DNA from: Gordonia sp. X0973
GTDB lineage: Bacteria > Actinomycetota > Actinomycetes > Mycobacteriales > Mycobacteriaceae
Direction of reading: 5' to 3'
NCBI RefSeq assembly: GCF_013348785.1
Contig: NZ_CP054691.1
Span: 1,054,001-1,118,000 of the forward strand
Length of the DNA: 64,000 nucleotides
The notes beneath the pieces are model-generated. The model was given only the letters and a program-made list of their open reading frames with translations. It was not told the DNA's origin and did no database searches. The position numbers were made by a program, and so were the translations under genes. Of the stretch, positions 51,102-59,595 are shown piece by piece. Numbering within the stretch: the first letter of the stretch is position 1; every line of letters starts with the position of its first letter.

Positions 51102-52133
51102 ATGCGGTGGTCCGAACAAATGATCGACATGGACGACGGGGGATTGCCCGGGTTGGGCCGCTCCGATCTGGTCCGGACGGTCACGACGCCGGAGTTCGCC
51201 GGGATCACCTTCCACGAGGTGCTGTGCCGGTCCCTGCTGAATCCCGTCCCGGTGACGTCGGGTATGCCGTTCCGGTTCAGCGTCAACACTTTTCGCGGGT
51301 GCACCCACGCCTGTCGGTACTGCTTCGCGCGTCCGACGCACGAGTACCTGGACTTCGACGCGGGGGACGACTTCGACCGGCAGATCGTCGTGAAGCTCAA
51401 CGCTGCCGCGGTGCTGCGCAAGGAGTTGCGCCGGCGCTCGTGGCAGCGCGAGGTCGTCGGTTTGGGGACCAACACCGATCCGTATCAGCGCGCCGAGGGG
51501 CGCTATCGGCTGATGCCGCCGATCATCTCGGCGCTGGCATCGTCGGGGACGCCGTTCTCCATCCTGACCAAGGGCGCGCTGCTGCGCCGCGACCTGCCGT
51601 TGCTGCGCCAGGCCGCCGACGTCGTCGACGTGTCGCTCTCGGTGTCGTTGGCAACGGCCGACGCCGAGTTGGCCGGTCGCCTGGATCCGGGGGCGCCCGC
51701 GCCGCGGGCCAGGCTGGAGTTGATCCGCTCGCTCGCCGACGCGGGATTCGCCCCGCATGTCATGGTGGCGCCGGTCATCCCGTACCTGACCGACTCGACG
51801 GCCCAGCTCGACGCGTTGCTGGCCGAGCTGGCGGCAGCCGGGGCGGCCAGCGTGTCGGCGATTCCCATGCATCTGCGCGGGTCGACGCGGGGTTGGTTTC
51901 TGCAGTGGCTGGCCGACGAGCATCCGGCGCTGCTCAAGCGTTATCGCGTGCTGTACGGCCGCGGTGCCTATGTGCCGGGGGAGTACTCGGCGCGGCTCGC
52001 GCAGCGCTTGCGCCCGCTGGTCGCCGCACACGGTCTGCAGGGACGGTCGGGGCCGGTTCCGACGACCGATCCCGCGGTGGCTTCACCGCCGGTCCCGGTA
52101 CCTGCGGCGATGGCTGAGCCGACGCTTTTCTAG
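51102..52133 (+). CDS. Radical SAM protein, Rv2578c-like (SplB-like)
   Basis: A radical SAM enzyme of about 343 residues. The [4Fe-4S]/SAM motif is CTHACRYC (CX3CX2C) in NTFRGCTHACRYCFARPTHE, followed by GLGTNTDPYQRAEGRYRLM and ILTKGALLRRDLPLL. It strongly resembles Rv2578c, often annotated SplB-like after spore photoproduct lyase. The upstream LexA box and the imuA' gene 170 nt downstream suggest a DNA-damage role. ATG 51102 is set by the promoter; an upstream ATG at 51084 lies inside the box. Confidence 0.86.
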   Translation: MRWSEQMIDMDDGGLPGLGRSDLVRTVTTPEFAGITFHEVLCRSLLNPVPVTSGMPFRFSVNTFRGCTHACRYCFARPTHEYLDFDAGDDFDRQIVVKLNAAAVLRKELRRRSWQREVVGLGTNTDPYQRAEGRYRLMPPIISALASSGTPFSILTKGALLRRDLPLLRQAADVVDVSLSVSLATADAELAGRLDPGAPAPRARLELIRSLADAGFAPHVMVAPVIPYLTDSTAQLDALLAELAAAGAASVSAIPMHLRGSTRGWFLQWLADEHPALLKRYRVLYGRGAYVPGEYSARLAQRLRPLVAAHGLQGRSGPVPTTDPAVASPPVPVPAAMAEPTLF

Positions 52134-52160
52134 CCTTCTGACCAGGCGATATTCCCGCTC

Positions 52161-52213
52161 TTGCGCATTGTCGGACCTTCGGTCTACAGTCAGTGAATCG
52201 AATGAATGTTCGA
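52161..52213 (+). promoter_or_regulatory. imuA'-imuB promoter and LexA (SOS) box
   Basis: TTGCGC (52161-52166), 18 nt, TACAGT (52185-52190). TCGAATGAATGTTCGA (52198-52213) differs from the mycobacterial SOS consensus TCGAAC-N4-GTTCGA at one position and lies at the expected start of transcription. Confidence 0.85.
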
Positions 52214-52228
52214 TGAAGTCGGAACCCT

Positions 52229-52296
52229 TCCCGACCGGCTTCGCCAGGTGTGAAAACACGCGGAAAAGCGTTGCGCGAGAGGCGTAAAGGTCGGGA
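52229..52296 (+). promoter_or_regulatory. imuA' leader pairing that can hide the ribosome binding site
   Basis: TCCCGACC (52229-52236) is perfectly complementary to GGTCGGGA (52289-52296), which overlaps the imuA' Shine-Dalgarno GGGAGGA. A small GTGTGAAAACAC hairpin (near 52249) sits between. Possible translational control; no direct evidence. Confidence 0.35.
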
Positions 52297-52302
52297 GGAA
52301 CG

Positions 52303-53028
52303 ATGGTCGAGGTAGCGGTGGAAGGGTCGGCGGTCGACCCGACGGTGGCGCAACTGCGCCAGGCGATGGCCGGGGTCGGAGTTGCGACGGCGGGTACCGC
52401 GGCGCGGCGGTTGGAGGTCGGACCGGGGGAAGACGGTCCGCCGCCAGACGTCCTGGCGGTACCCGCCACCCTCGCGGGATTGTTCCCCGGGGGCGGGCTG
52501 GGCCGGGGGAGCGTGGTGACGGCCGCTGGAGCCGGCTCCCTGTTGCTCTCGATGATCGCGGCGGCCAGCGGAGCCGGGGCCCAGGTCGCGGTGGTCGGCC
52601 TCAAGCGGCTGAGCATGCTCGCCGCCGCGGAGATGGGGGCGGATCTGAACCGGGTCGCACTGATCGCCGACCCCGGCCCGGATCCGCTGCAGATCGCGAC
52701 GATCCTGCTCGACGGCATGGACCTGGTGGTGCTGGGCCTCGGCGGGGCATCCGTGCCGCCGTCGCGGGCCAAAGTGCTCGCGGCCCGGGCGCGGCGCAAC
52801 TCCTCTGTCCTACTCGTCGTCGACGGCTCCTGGCCCGGCGCCGCCGCCCAACTGACCGCCCGGGTCAGCGGCTACCGCCGTGGTCCGACGGTCCGGTGCG
52901 GCTATGGCCGGATCGACGGGTGGGATCTCGCGGTATCGGTCCGCGCCCGCAGCCGCCCGCCGCGCAGTGTGCGTCTCACCGCGGGTGGGGGAATGCCCTG
53001 TGTCGAATCCGGGGAGGTGGACCGGTGA
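52303..53028 (+). CDS. imuA': Mutasome accessory protein ImuA'
   Basis: A 241-residue protein of the ImuA/RecA-like group: LFPGGGLGRGSVVTAAGAGS resembles a RecA-type P-loop region, with VAVVGLKRLSMLAAAEMG after it. In mycobacteria ImuA' joins ImuB and DnaE2 for damage-induced mutagenesis. The SD GGGAGGA precedes the ATG. The stop overlaps imuB by 4 nt. Confidence 0.9.
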   Translation: MVEVAVEGSAVDPTVAQLRQAMAGVGVATAGTAARRLEVGPGEDGPPPDVLAVPATLAGLFPGGGLGRGSVVTAAGAGSLLLSMIAAASGAGAQVAVVGLKRLSMLAAAEMGADLNRVALIADPGPDPLQIATILLDGMDLVVLGLGGASVPPSRAKVLAARARRNSSVLLVVDGSWPGAAAQLTARVSGYRRGPTVRCGYGRIDGWDLAVSVRARSRPPRSVRLTAGGGMPCVESGEVDR

Positions 53029-54587
53029 CTCGTCGCATCCTCGCGCTGTGGGCGCCGGATTGGCCGGCCGTCGCGGCCGCGGTGGAACGGGATCTGCCGC
53101 CCGACGCCCCGTTGGCGGTCCTCACGGCCAATCGGGTCGTCGCCTGCTCGGCGCCCGCGCGTCGTCTGGGCATCCGGCGCGGTATGCGCAAACGTCAGGC
53201 GCAGTCGAACTGTCCGGAACTGGTGGTCGTCCCCGCGGAACTGGACCGGGACGGGCGGCTGTTCGGCCCGGTCGTCACCGCCGTGACGCGGGTGCTGCCC
53301 GCGACCGAGGTGTTGCGCCCGGGGGTGCTGGCGGCATCGATCTCGGGGATGCGGTATTTCGGCTCCGAGGAGAACCTGGCCTCGGCCGTGACCGAGGCGG
53401 TCGCCGAGGTCGGCGCAGAGGTACAGCTGGGCATCGCCGACGAGATGTTCACCGCCGTCCTGGCGGCGCGGCGGGAGACGATCGTCGCACCGGGGGAGGA
53501 TGAGCGGTTCTTGGCACCGCTATCGATCCACGAGTTGGCGGCCGAGCCGGCGCTCGTCGGCGAGTCGCGATCGGAGCTGGTGGACCTGCTGTGGCGCCTC
53601 GGGTTGCGCACACTGGGGGCTTTCGCGACGCTGCCCCCGACTGATGTGGGCAGTCGTTTCGATGCCGAAGCTCTCGTCGCGCATCGGCAGGCGTCGGGTA
53701 AACCGGGGCGCGTCCCGTCGGCCGTACCGGTTCCGCCGGAGCTGGCCGTCGTTCACGCCTGTGACCCGCCCGTCGACCGGATCGACGCGGCCGCGTTCCT
53801 GGCCCGCCGGCTCGCCGTGCAGTTGCATGAAAAGCTGACCGCCGCGGCGATGTCCTGCACGCGGTTGGCGGTATCGGCGAGAACTGAGCACGGGCAAGAG
53901 AACTCGCGAATCTGGTGCTGTGCGCTGCCGCTGACCCCGGAGACGACGGCCGATCGGGTGCGCTGGCAGCTGGAGGGGTGGCTGATGGAGGGGGCCGCCG
54001 GTGCGGCGGAGGGGCCCGATTCGCCGGTCGTCGAGCTGGTGTTGGAACCGGTCGAGGTCTCCTCCGGGGCCGGTCTGCAGTACGAACTGCCCGGGCCCGG
54101 AGAGACGTGGGCCGACGGATCCCGCGCCGATCGGATCCGTCGTGCGGTGGTCCGGGTGCAGGGTTTGCTCGGCGCGGACGCGGTGATGGTCCCGGTGCGC
54201 GACGGCGGGCGGGGGCCGGCCGAGCAGATCACCCTGGTTCCGGCGGGCGAGTCGGCGGTCCCGGTTCGGGCGGTGAACGCGCCCTGGCCGTCGCGGTTGC
54301 CGCAGCCGACGCCGGCCGTGTTGGTCGACGCCCCGGTGGCGGTGTGCGACGCGACCGGCAGCCCCGTCGGGGTGACCGTGCGCGGAGCATTCACCGGGGA
54401 GCCGGCGACCGTCGTCTCGGGGGCGTCGCACAGTTGGTCGGTGCAGTGGTGGGCCGGCCCGTGGCCGTGCGGGCTGTCCGGGGACGAGGTGCTGGCCCGC
54501 GCGCAGGTCCTGCTCGACGACGAGCGGGCACTGCTGTTGCGCTTCGGTGCCGACGAGCAGTGGCGGGTCGAGGGGGTCTACGAGTGA
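53025..54587 (+). CDS. imuB: Y-family polymerase-like protein ImuB
   Basis: A 520-residue catalytically degenerate Y-family protein that bridges DnaE2 and ImuA' to the sliding clamp. The start RILALWAPDWPAVAAA has Trp and Ala where DinB has its first catalytic Asp, and ISGMRYFG replaces the second acidic motif (S-x-D-E), so no polymerase activity is expected. QITLVPAG at Gln401 is a candidate clamp-binding motif. The GTG start overlaps imuA'; an in-frame upstream reading is a shadow. Confidence 0.93.
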   Translation: MTRRILALWAPDWPAVAAAVERDLPPDAPLAVLTANRVVACSAPARRLGIRRGMRKRQAQSNCPELVVVPAELDRDGRLFGPVVTAVTRVLPATEVLRPGVLAASISGMRYFGSEENLASAVTEAVAEVGAEVQLGIADEMFTAVLAARRETIVAPGEDERFLAPLSIHELAAEPALVGESRSELVDLLWRLGLRTLGAFATLPPTDVGSRFDAEALVAHRQASGKPGRVPSAVPVPPELAVVHACDPPVDRIDAAAFLARRLAVQLHEKLTAAAMSCTRLAVSARTEHGQENSRIWCCALPLTPETTADRVRWQLEGWLMEGAAGAAEGPDSPVVELVLEPVEVSSGAGLQYELPGPGETWADGSRADRIRRAVVRVQGLLGADAVMVPVRDGGRGPAEQITLVPAGESAVPVRAVNAPWPSRLPQPTPAVLVDAPVAVCDATGSPVGVTVRGAFTGEPATVVSGASHSWSVQWWAGPWPCGLSGDEVLARAQVLLDDERALLLRFGADEQWRVEGVYE

Positions 54588-54708
54588 TCGCGTCGGGTGT
54601 CGGGGGTTTTCGGGTAGTGCACTACGCGTGTCCTCCGTGGGTGGTCGGCGGACTCTTGGATGACAGGCCGTGCTCCGACGGTCTGCGGATATCGAAGGAC
54701 TGACGATC

Positions 54709-54861
54709 ATGACCAACCAGAACACGTTCAAGCGGCGCCGAGACCTGACGCGGATCAATCCCCAGCCGTTGCCTCCGGGCGGCATCAACTGGATCAACCC
54801 GCAACCGCTCCCTCCCGGCCCCGATCGCCGCGCACCGCAGCGCCGCTATCGCACCCGCTGA
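54709..54861 (+). CDS. 50-residue NPQPLPP-repeat peptide
   Basis: A very small protein with a basic N-terminus (TFKRRRDLTR), two copies of INPQPLPPG separated by four residues, and a basic C-terminus (RRYRTR). The ATG has GAAGGA upstream at good spacing. No membrane segment or Cys. Short proteins with NPQPLPP are known as uncharacterised peptides in several phyla. Function unknown; it lies between imuB and a secreted protein in the SOS block. Confidence 0.55.
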   Translation: MTNQNTFKRRRDLTRINPQPLPPGGINWINPQPLPPGPDRRAPQRRYRTR

Positions 54862-54879
54862 TTCCGAGTGGTGCGGGCG

Positions 54880-55281
54880 ATGAGAACTCTGCGTGCGGCG
54901 ATGCTGGGTACGACGACGGTCGCGGTACCGCTGGCGATGGGCGGGCCGGTGGTCAACGCGTTGACGCTGGGCACGTCGTGGGTGCGCGTCGACGCCGTCG
55001 ACAACGGTGACGAGACGGTGACGTTGCGCGTCACCAATCTGGATCGGGAGAACCCGATCACTTGCGCCGCCGTGCTGACCGATCCCGGGGCCGGGCCGAC
55101 TACCCAGGCGGGCTTCATCTCCCTGCGCGCCGACCTGGCTCCCGGGCAGTCGAGGAGCGAGACGCGCGGCACGGTGCCCGGCCACTACCGGGTCGCGGTG
55201 CGCTGCGACGGCGAGGCATGGCGGTACACCGTCTCGCCCGGCAGCCTGTTCACCGTCTCTCCGCGCAGCGTTGCGGCCTAG
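54880..55281 (+). CDS. Small secreted beta-rich protein
   Basis: A 133-residue product with a signal peptide (MRTLRAAMLG, hydrophobic core, cleavage near residue 25-30) and a mature domain of alternating strands (SWVRVDAVDN, ETVTLRVTNLD, GHYRVAVRCDGE) holding two Cys, probably one disulfide. It looks like a small immunoglobulin-like or fibronectin-like fold; no family recognised. An in-frame GTG at 54868 would add four residues. It follows the 50-residue peptide by 18 nt. Confidence 0.55.
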   Translation: MRTLRAAMLGTTTVAVPLAMGGPVVNALTLGTSWVRVDAVDNGDETVTLRVTNLDRENPITCAAVLTDPGAGPTTQAGFISLRADLAPGQSRSETRGTVPGHYRVAVRCDGEAWRYTVSPGSLFTVSPRSVAA

Positions 55282-55304
55282 TCGGGCGCGCGTCGAAGGT
55301 ATAT

Positions 55305-55334
55305 TGGTACCTATAGACAGGTAGGTGGGTACCA
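55305..55334. promoter_or_regulatory. Inverted-repeat operator of the second vapBC
   Basis: TGGTACC (55305-55311) and GGTACCA (55328-55334) are perfect 7-bp inverted arms 16 bp apart, ending 2 nt before the vapB ATG and spanning a TATAGA element. Likely autoregulatory site. Confidence 0.6.
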
Positions 55335-55336
55335 CG

Positions 55337-55579
55337 ATGGCGATGAACATAAAGAATCCGCGAACGCATGAACTCGTCAAGCAACTTGCGCGACTGACCG
55401 GTCAGAGCCAGGAGGCTGCGGTGGAGTCTGCGGTGGAAGCCCGATTGCGCGAGTTGCTCGAGCGCGACGAGGCGAGTCGGATTCTCGACCAGGGGGCCGA
55501 GATCGGTGTGCTGATCGGGCTTGCCCCGGGTGTCGACCCCACGGCGGAACTCTATGGAGAGGGCGGGCTGCCCGAATGA
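55337..55579 (+). CDS. vapB: VapB antitoxin (PSK-operon type)
   Basis: An 80-residue antitoxin with the motif [20 protein letters not shown], typical of Rv-type PSK-operon VapB proteins, then a Glu/Arg-rich helix and an acidic tail with DPTAELYGE that would bind the toxin. ATG 55337 is chosen because the operator ends just before it; a GTG at 55325 lies inside the operator. Overlaps vapC by 4 nt. Confidence 0.88.
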   Translation: MAMNIKNPRTHELVKQLARLTGQSQEAAVESAVEARLRELLERDEASRILDQGAEIGVLIGLAPGVDPTAELYGEGGLPE

Positions 55580-55968
55580 TCGTCGACACCTCGGCCATCG
55601 TCGCGATCCTGGCCGGTGAGGATGATGCACGACGGTATGCGACTGCTCTGGCAAGACAACAGGCGGTCATGTCTGCCGGTACCTATCTCGAGTGTTCCAT
55701 CGTGATCGACCGCAAGGGTGTTCCCGAAGCGAGTCGCGCCTTCGACTCCTGGATGAAAGCGACGGGGATCGAGGTGGTGCCGGTCAGCGTCGAGCAGTCC
55801 CGCATCGCCCGACGGGCGTACGCCGACTTCGGCAAGGGGAGTGGTCACCGGGCGGGACTCAACTTCGGCGACTGCTTCGCTTACGCGCTGGCCGTCGAAC
55901 GCGACGAGCCCCTTCTCTGGAAGGGTGACGACTTCACCCATACGGGCGTGCGCTGTGCGCTGGACTGA
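55576..55968 (+). CDS. vapC: VapC PIN-domain ribonuclease toxin
   Basis: A 130-residue PIN toxin. Acidic residues: Asp4 in [11 protein letters not shown], Glu in [11 protein letters not shown], Asp in [12 protein letters not shown] and Asp in WKGDDFTHT; all four are present, so it should be an active RNase. It lies between imuB and dnaE2, about 90 bp before the dnaE2 SOS box. Confidence 0.92.
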   Translation: MIVDTSAIVAILAGEDDARRYATALARQQAVMSAGTYLECSIVIDRKGVPEASRAFDSWMKATGIEVVPVSVEQSRIARRAYADFGKGSGHRAGLNFGDCFAYALAVERDEPLLWKGDDFTHTGVRCALD

Positions 55969-56031
55969 CCACACATACCCTGCACTTCTGGACAGACCCC
56001 ACACCCGAAAGGTGCTGGGTATGTCCGGAAC

Positions 56032-56056
56032 TGCTGGGTTTGCCCACAACCCAGCA
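56032..56056 (+). terminator. Hairpin between vapC and dnaE2, possible weak terminator
   Basis: TGCTGGGTT (56032-56040) and AACCCAGCA (56048-56056) form a perfect 9-bp stem with a 7-nt loop. There is no U-tract after it, and it overlaps the likely -35 region of dnaE2, so it could act as a terminator or a regulator site. Confidence 0.4.
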
Positions 56057-56058
56057 AT

Positions 56059-56080
56059 GCGAACATACGTTCGATATACT
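56059..56080 (+). promoter_or_regulatory. dnaE2 LexA (SOS) box and -10 element
   Basis: GCGAACATACGTTCGA (56059-56074) matches the SOS consensus TCGAAC-N4-GTTCGA except for the first base. TATACT (56075-56080) follows directly and ends 7 nt before the GTG at 56088, giving a LexA-repressed leaderless promoter. Confidence 0.9.
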
Positions 56081-56087
56081 GACTCGG

Positions 56088-59000
56088 GTGGGATGGTCCA
56101 ACGGGCCGCCGAGTTGGGCGGAGATGGAGCGGGTGCTGTCGGGACGGCCGCGCTCGGGCAAGACCGGGTACCCGGAAGACCAGCACGTCGACGATGTGGG
56201 CGTCCCCGACGGCGGCGACTCACCGGCGTGGACGCGTAAGCGGGACGCCTACCTGGCCGACGAGACGGTGCGCCCGGTCACCTCCACCGTGCCGTTCGCC
56301 GAATTGCACGCCCACAGCGCGTTCAGCTTTCTCGACGGGGCTTCGACACCGGAGGAGATGGTGGAGGAGGCCGTCCGCCTGGATCTCAAAGCGCTCGCGC
56401 TGACCGACCACGACGGCTTCTACGGCGTGGTCCGATTCGCCGAGGCGGCCCGCGAGTTCGGTCTCCCGACCGTTCTCGGCGCCGAACTCTCCCTCGAGCC
56501 AGACGTGGTGCGCACCGGGGTCCCCGATCCGTCCGGCGAGCATTTGCTGGTCCTGGCCCGCGGGCCGGAGGGCTACCGGCGGCTGTCGCAGGCCATGGCG
56601 TCGGCCCACATGAGCGGCGGGAAGAAGGGGCTGCTGCGCTACGACCTCGACGAGCTGTCGCGCACGAGCCACCAGGGCCATTGGCTCATCCTCACCGGCT
56701 GCCGCAAGGGCGGGTTGCGCCGGGCGCTGGACCGCGGCGGTCCCGACGCGGCCCGCCGGGAGCTGGGCGGGTTGATCGAACGGTTCGGGCAGGACAACGT
56801 CGCCGTCGAACTCACGTCGACGGCCCAACCGGATGACGACGAGCGCAACGCGCTGCTCGCCGCCCTCGCCGCGGAGTGTGGTTTGCCCGTCGTCGCGACG
56901 ACGGGCGCGCATTTCGCCGGCCCGCAGCGCCGTCGGCTGGCGCTCACCATGGCCGCCATCCGCGCGCGCACCGACGTCGAGACCATCGACGGGTGGATGC
57001 CCGGCGTCGGGGGAGCCCATCTGCGCAGCGGCGACGAGATGGCTCGGCTCGTCTCGGCGCATCCCGACGCGCTCGACAACGCGGTGAACCTGGCCGCCGA
57101 CTGTGCTTTCAAGCTGGATCTCATCGCCCCGAACCTGCCGCCGTTCGCCGTCGACGAGGGGTACACCGAGATCACCTTGCTGCGTGAGCTCACGATGATG
57201 GGTGCGGCCCGGCGGTACGGCGCGCATCCGGAACGGGACAAGGCCTATCGGCAGATCGAGCACGAGCTGGCGATCATCGAGAAGCTGGATTTCCCCGGCT
57301 ACTTCCTGGTGGTCCACGACATCGTCGACTTCTGCCGGGAACACGACATCCTGTGCCAGGGCCGCGGTAGCGCCGCGAACTCGGCGGTCTGCTTCGCCCT
57401 GGGCATCACCCCGGTCGACCCGGTTGCCAACCGCCTGCTCTTCGAGCGCTTCCTCTCACCCGAGCGCGACGGCCCGCCCGACATCGACGTCGACATCGAG
57501 TCGGATCGTCGCGAGGAAGTGATCCAGCACGTCTACGCCAAGTACGGGCGGGACTACAGCGCACAGGTCGCCAACGTGATCACCTATCGTCGACGATCCG
57601 CCGTGCGCGACACCGCCCGCGCCCTCGGCTATGCCACCGGGCAGCAGGACGCCTGGAGCCGCATGCCCGACGAGGCGCCCGACGACGTGCAGGAGATGGC
57701 CGCGCAGATCAAGGGGTTGCCCCGGCACCTGGGCATCCATTCCGGCGGCATGGTGATCTGCGATCGGCCCATCGCCGACGTGTGCCCAACGGAGTGGGCG
57801 CGGATGAAGGACCGCAGCGTGTTGCAGTGGGACAAGGATGATTGCGCGGCCATCGGGCTGGTGAAGTTCGACCTGCTGGGACTGGGGATGCTCTCGGCGC
57901 TGCGTTACGTGATCGACCTCGTCGAGGAGCACAAGGGGATCACGGTGGATCTGGCGCGCATCGACATGGCCGAGACCGCCGTCTACGACATGCTGTGCCG
58001 CGCCGACTCCGTCGGAGTGTTCCAGGTGGAGTCGCGGGCCCAGATGGCGACCCTGCCGAGGCTGAAGCCGCGCGAGTTCATGGACCTGGTCGTCGAGGTC
58101 GCGCTGATCCGGCCCGGCCCGATCCAGGGCGGCTCGGTACACCCGTATATCCGGCGCCGGAACAAACTCGAAAAGGTCGTCTACGACCATCCGGCCCTGG
58201 AGAACTCCCTCGAGCGCACCATGGGCATCCCGCTGTTCCAGGAGCAACTCATGCAGATGGCCGTCGACATCGCCGGGTTCAGCGCGGCCGAGGCCGATCA
58301 GCTGCGCCGGGCGATGGGCTCCAAACGGTCGCCGGAGAAGATGGCCGCGCTGCGGCAACGGTTCTTCGACGGGATGGCGCAGTTGCATGGCATCACCGGC
58401 GAGGTGGCGGAGCGGATCTACGAGAAGATGGCCGCCTTCGCCAACTTCGGCTTCCCGGAGAGCCATTCGCAGAGCTTCGCGTCGCTGGTCTTCTACTCGG
58501 CGTGGTTCAAGCTGCACCATCCGGCGGCGTTCTGCGCCGCGCTGCTGCGGGCACAGCCGATGGGCTTCTACTCGCCGCAGTCGCTGGTCGCCGACGCCCG
58601 TCGGCACGGGGTGACGGTACACCGCCCCGACCTCAACGCATCGTTGCCGCACGCCACGCTGGAAGAAGCGGGAACCCAAGTGCGCCTGGGGCTTTCACGG
58701 GTGCGCGGCATCGGCGACGAGGTGGCGCAACGCATCGTCGACGAGCGGTCCGCGCACGGCGACTTCGCCGACCTCGACGACGCGGCTGCCCGCGTCGAGC
58801 TGAGCCAGGCGCAGTGGGAGGCGTTGGCGACCGCGGGTGCGCTGGACTCCTTCGGGCTGAGCCGTCGGCAGGCGCTGTGGTCGGCGGGGGAGGCGGCACG
58901 GCACCAACGCGACCAACTGCCGTTGCGCGCGGGTTCCCCGGCACCGGAGTTGCCCGGTCTGTCCGCGGTGGAATTGGCGGCGTCGGATGCGTGGGCCACC

Positions 59001-59372
59001 GGCATCACCCCGACCAGCTATCCGACGCAATACCTGCGCCCGCGGTTGGCGGCGCTCGGGGTGGTGCCGGCCGACGGGCTGCTCTCCGTCGCCGACGGGG
59101 AGCGCGTCCTGGTCGCCGGCGCCGTCACCCATCGGCAGCGCCCGGCTACCGCGTCGGGGGTCACGTTCATCAACCTGGAGGACGAGACCGGCATGGTCAA
59201 CGTCGTCTGCTCGGTGGGGTTGTGGCGCAGGTATCGCGAGTTGGCGCACACGGCAACGGCTTTGGTGGTCCGCGGCAAGGTGCAGAACGCGGAGGGTGCG
59301 GTCACCGTCGTCGCCGACCGGTTGCAGGCGCTGGACCTGAAGATCGGCACCCGGTCGAGGGACTGGTGTTGA
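56088..59372 (+). CDS. dnaE2: Error-prone DNA polymerase III alpha subunit DnaE2
   Basis: A 1094-residue C-family polymerase for damage-induced mutagenesis, working with ImuA' and ImuB. N-terminal GWSNGPPSWAEMERVL is the DnaE2 start. PHP domain (~70-330): ELHAHSAFSFLDGAS. Polymerase core with catalytic Asp in PPDIDVDIESDRREEV, then GRGSAANSAVCFALG, QWDKDDCAAIGLVKFDLLG, AMGSKRSPEKM and FGFPESHSQSFASLVFYSAWFK. C-terminal OB domain: FINLEDETGMVNVV. The GTG start is fixed by the SOS promoter; a longer frame upstream crosses the box and is rejected. Confidence 0.96.
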   Translation: MGWSNGPPSWAEMERVLSGRPRSGKTGYPEDQHVDDVGVPDGGDSPAWTRKRDAYLADETVRPVTSTVPFAELHAHSAFSFLDGASTPEEMVEEAVRLDLKALALTDHDGFYGVVRFAEAAREFGLPTVLGAELSLEPDVVRTGVPDPSGEHLLVLARGPEGYRRLSQAMASAHMSGGKKGLLRYDLDELSRTSHQGHWLILTGCRKGGLRRALDRGGPDAARRELGGLIERFGQDNVAVELTSTAQPDDDERNALLAALAAECGLPVVATTGAHFAGPQRRRLALTMAAIRARTDVETIDGWMPGVGGAHLRSGDEMARLVSAHPDALDNAVNLAADCAFKLDLIAPNLPPFAVDEGYTEITLLRELTMMGAARRYGAHPERDKAYRQIEHELAIIEKLDFPGYFLVVHDIVDFCREHDILCQGRGSAANSAVCFALGITPVDPVANRLLFERFLSPERDGPPDIDVDIESDRREEVIQHVYAKYGRDYSAQVANVITYRRRSAVRDTARALGYATGQQDAWSRMPDEAPDDVQEMAAQIKGLPRHLGIHSGGMVICDRPIADVCPTEWARMKDRSVLQWDKDDCAAIGLVKFDLLGLGMLSALRYVIDLVEEHKGITVDLARIDMAETAVYDMLCRADSVGVFQVESRAQMATLPRLKPREFMDLVVEVALIRPGPIQGGSVHPYIRRRNKLEKVVYDHPALENSLERTMGIPLFQEQLMQMAVDIAGFSAAEADQLRRAMGSKRSPEKMAALRQRFFDGMAQLHGITGEVAERIYEKMAAFANFGFPESHSQSFASLVFYSAWFKLHHPAAFCAALLRAQPMGFYSPQSLVADARRHGVTVHRPDLNASLPHATLEEAGTQVRLGLSRVRGIGDEVAQRIVDERSAHGDFADLDDAAARVELSQAQWEALATAGALDSFGLSRRQALWSAGEAARHQRDQLPLRAGSPAPELPGLSAVELAASDAWATGITPTSYPTQYLRPRLAALGVVPADGLLSVADGERVLVAGAVTHRQRPATASGVTFINLEDETGMVNVVCSVGLWRRYRELAHTATALVVRGKVQNAEGAVTVVADRLQALDLKIGTRSRDWC

Positions 59373-59385
59373 CGACCGGCGGTGC

Positions 59386-59391
59386 TAGGTT
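59386..59391 (+). promoter_or_regulatory. -10 box TAGGTT of the first small membrane protein
   Basis: TAGGTT ends 6 nt before the GTG at 59398, 14 nt after the dnaE2 stop. Leaderless promoter. Confidence 0.5.
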
Positions 59392-59397
59392 CGACCC

Positions 59398-59595
59398 GTG
59401 GACTCGGAGAAGAACAGGACGCGCCGGTCGAAGCCGCGCCACGCGGCGCCGTGGACGTGGTCGTCATTCGCCAGTCGAACGATCGAAGGCTTCGGGCACG
59501 CGCTGTATTGGCGGATGGAGAACTTCTTGACCGGCCTGCCCAGCATCGTCGCCTTCGTCGCAGGTTTGTTCGCCGGTTCTGCGGTGGCCGGTTGA
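59398..59595 (+). CDS. Small single-pass membrane protein (65 residues)
   Basis: A basic N-terminal half (SEKNRTRRSKPRHAAPW), an amphipathic stretch (FASRTIEGFGHALYWRM) and a C-terminal membrane helix (LPSIVAFVAGLFAGSAVAG). Own leaderless promoter; TGATG overlap with the next gene. No family recognised. Missed easily because of its size. Confidence 0.6.
   Translation: MDSEKNRTRRSKPRHAAPWTWSSFASRTIEGFGHALYWRMENFLTGLPSIVAFVAGLFAGSAVAG

Noticed and set aside
56032..56056. Certain intrinsic terminator of vapBC
   Set aside because: The stem is perfect but there is no U-tract and it overlaps the dnaE2 promoter region, so it is listed only with low confidence.
56040..56087. Upstream extension of dnaE2 to 56040
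   Set aside because: It would run through the hairpin, the SOS box and the -10; the DnaE2-typical GWSNGPPSWAEMERVL begins at the GTG 56088.
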